From NCBI GenBank assembly GCA_023313575.1, contig JAJTTP010000062.1, forward strand, positions 1-13,195: 13,195 nt of DNA, in the 5' to 3' direction. A model generated the notes under the pieces. It was not told the origin of the DNA and did not search any database. It was given only the letters and a program-made list of their open reading frames with translations. Numbering within the stretch: position 1 is the first letter of the stretch; every line of letters begins with the position of its first letter. The position numbers and the translations under genes were made by a program. Shown piece after piece: positions 12,996 through 13,195 of the stretch. Origin of the DNA: Eutypella sp. D-1. Its lineage: Eukaryota > Ascomycota > Sordariomycetes > Xylariales > Diatrypaceae.

Positions 12996-13195
12996 AATAC
13001 GTAAAATGGGGATATAATGATTCATCATTCTGAAGCGTCATCGTTCGTGAATGATTAAATTTTCCTTCCCTATATCTATTTAAGCTTCATCATTTCTCCT
13101 TACTCTGAAAGTACCATATCAAGCAGGCATCCTCATTGTTTATCAAGCTATCTTCTGTACTTGTTTTAATCATGAATCTTCCTCCTTGTGTTCCG

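Larger units (their letters stand above)
11776..13195. other. nuclear-like intergenic DNA with degenerate repeats
   Basis: No convincing gene on either strand. The first bases up to about 11,930 would be the promoter and 5' leader of the minus-strand acetyltransferase. From about 12,000 to 13,060 the sequence contains several short imperfect direct repeats (see separate entries), suggesting an old, decayed repetitive element. The last 120 bases are pyrimidine-rich, with TATCTATTTAAGC near 13074 and ATG 13172 at the edge. This may be the promoter and first codons of a rightward gene, but only eight codons are visible. Confidence 0.5.

Noticed and set aside
1..13195. tRNA or rRNA genes, CRISPR array, bacterial operon
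   Set aside because: No cloverleaf, rRNA block or regular spacer array was found by eye; TGA as Trp, cob exons and group I introns point to fungal mtDNA.

Overview
The window joins two very different kinds of DNA. Positions 1 to about 11,050 are AT-rich mitochondrial sequence of a filamentous ascomycete: TGA is read as tryptophan, and a cytochrome b gene (cob) is broken up by group I introns carrying homing endonuclease genes. From about 11,050-11,139 to the end the DNA is more GC-balanced, uses TGG for tryptophan, and carries a standard-code GNAT acetyltransferase on the minus strand. That part looks nuclear. The intron positions (cob codons 52/53, 67/68, 131/132 and 143/144) and the look of the nuclear part suggest a Leotiomycete, perhaps Sclerotiniaceae (Botrytis/Sclerotinia/Monilinia type). 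The taxon is an inference.

Layout: 1-140 is the 3' end of an unknown ORF. 164-640 is a decayed reading frame with five internal TAA stops. 641-1290 holds GC-rich hairpin clusters and the cob leader. Cob exon 1 (1291-1445) is followed by a composite intron (1446-4469) with two LAGLIDADG genes and one visible group I core. Exon 2 (4470-4515) is followed by intron 2 (4516-7127), with an intact ORF of unknown function, a clear group I core and a disrupted LAGLIDADG gene. Exon 3 (7128-7319) is followed by intron 3 (7320-8584), with an intact GIY-YIG gene. Exon 4 (8585-8620) ends exactly at Gly143. Intron 4 (8621 onward) holds wreckage of two different LAGLIDADG genes. Its 3' splice site and all cob sequence after codon 143 are absent before the mitochondrial-like sequence stops.

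The exons splice to 429 nt = 143 codons of normal cytochrome b with heme ligands His82 and His96. The gene is therefore truncated in this window: a nuclear copy of mtDNA, a nuclear insertion into mtDNA, or an assembly chimera. The sequence alone cannot decide between these.

Most notable points: (i) degenerate extra copies of the cob exon 1 3' end (the ITGVTLAM block) lie inside introns 1 and 2, each next to a new intron segment; (ii) an intact 230-codon intron ORF encodes an apparent membrane-anchored protein with short acidic tandem repeats and no homing-endonuclease motif; (iii) a set of AT-rich palindromic hairpin elements has inserted into three places in homing endonuclease genes; (iv) the mitochondrial/nuclear-like junction itself.
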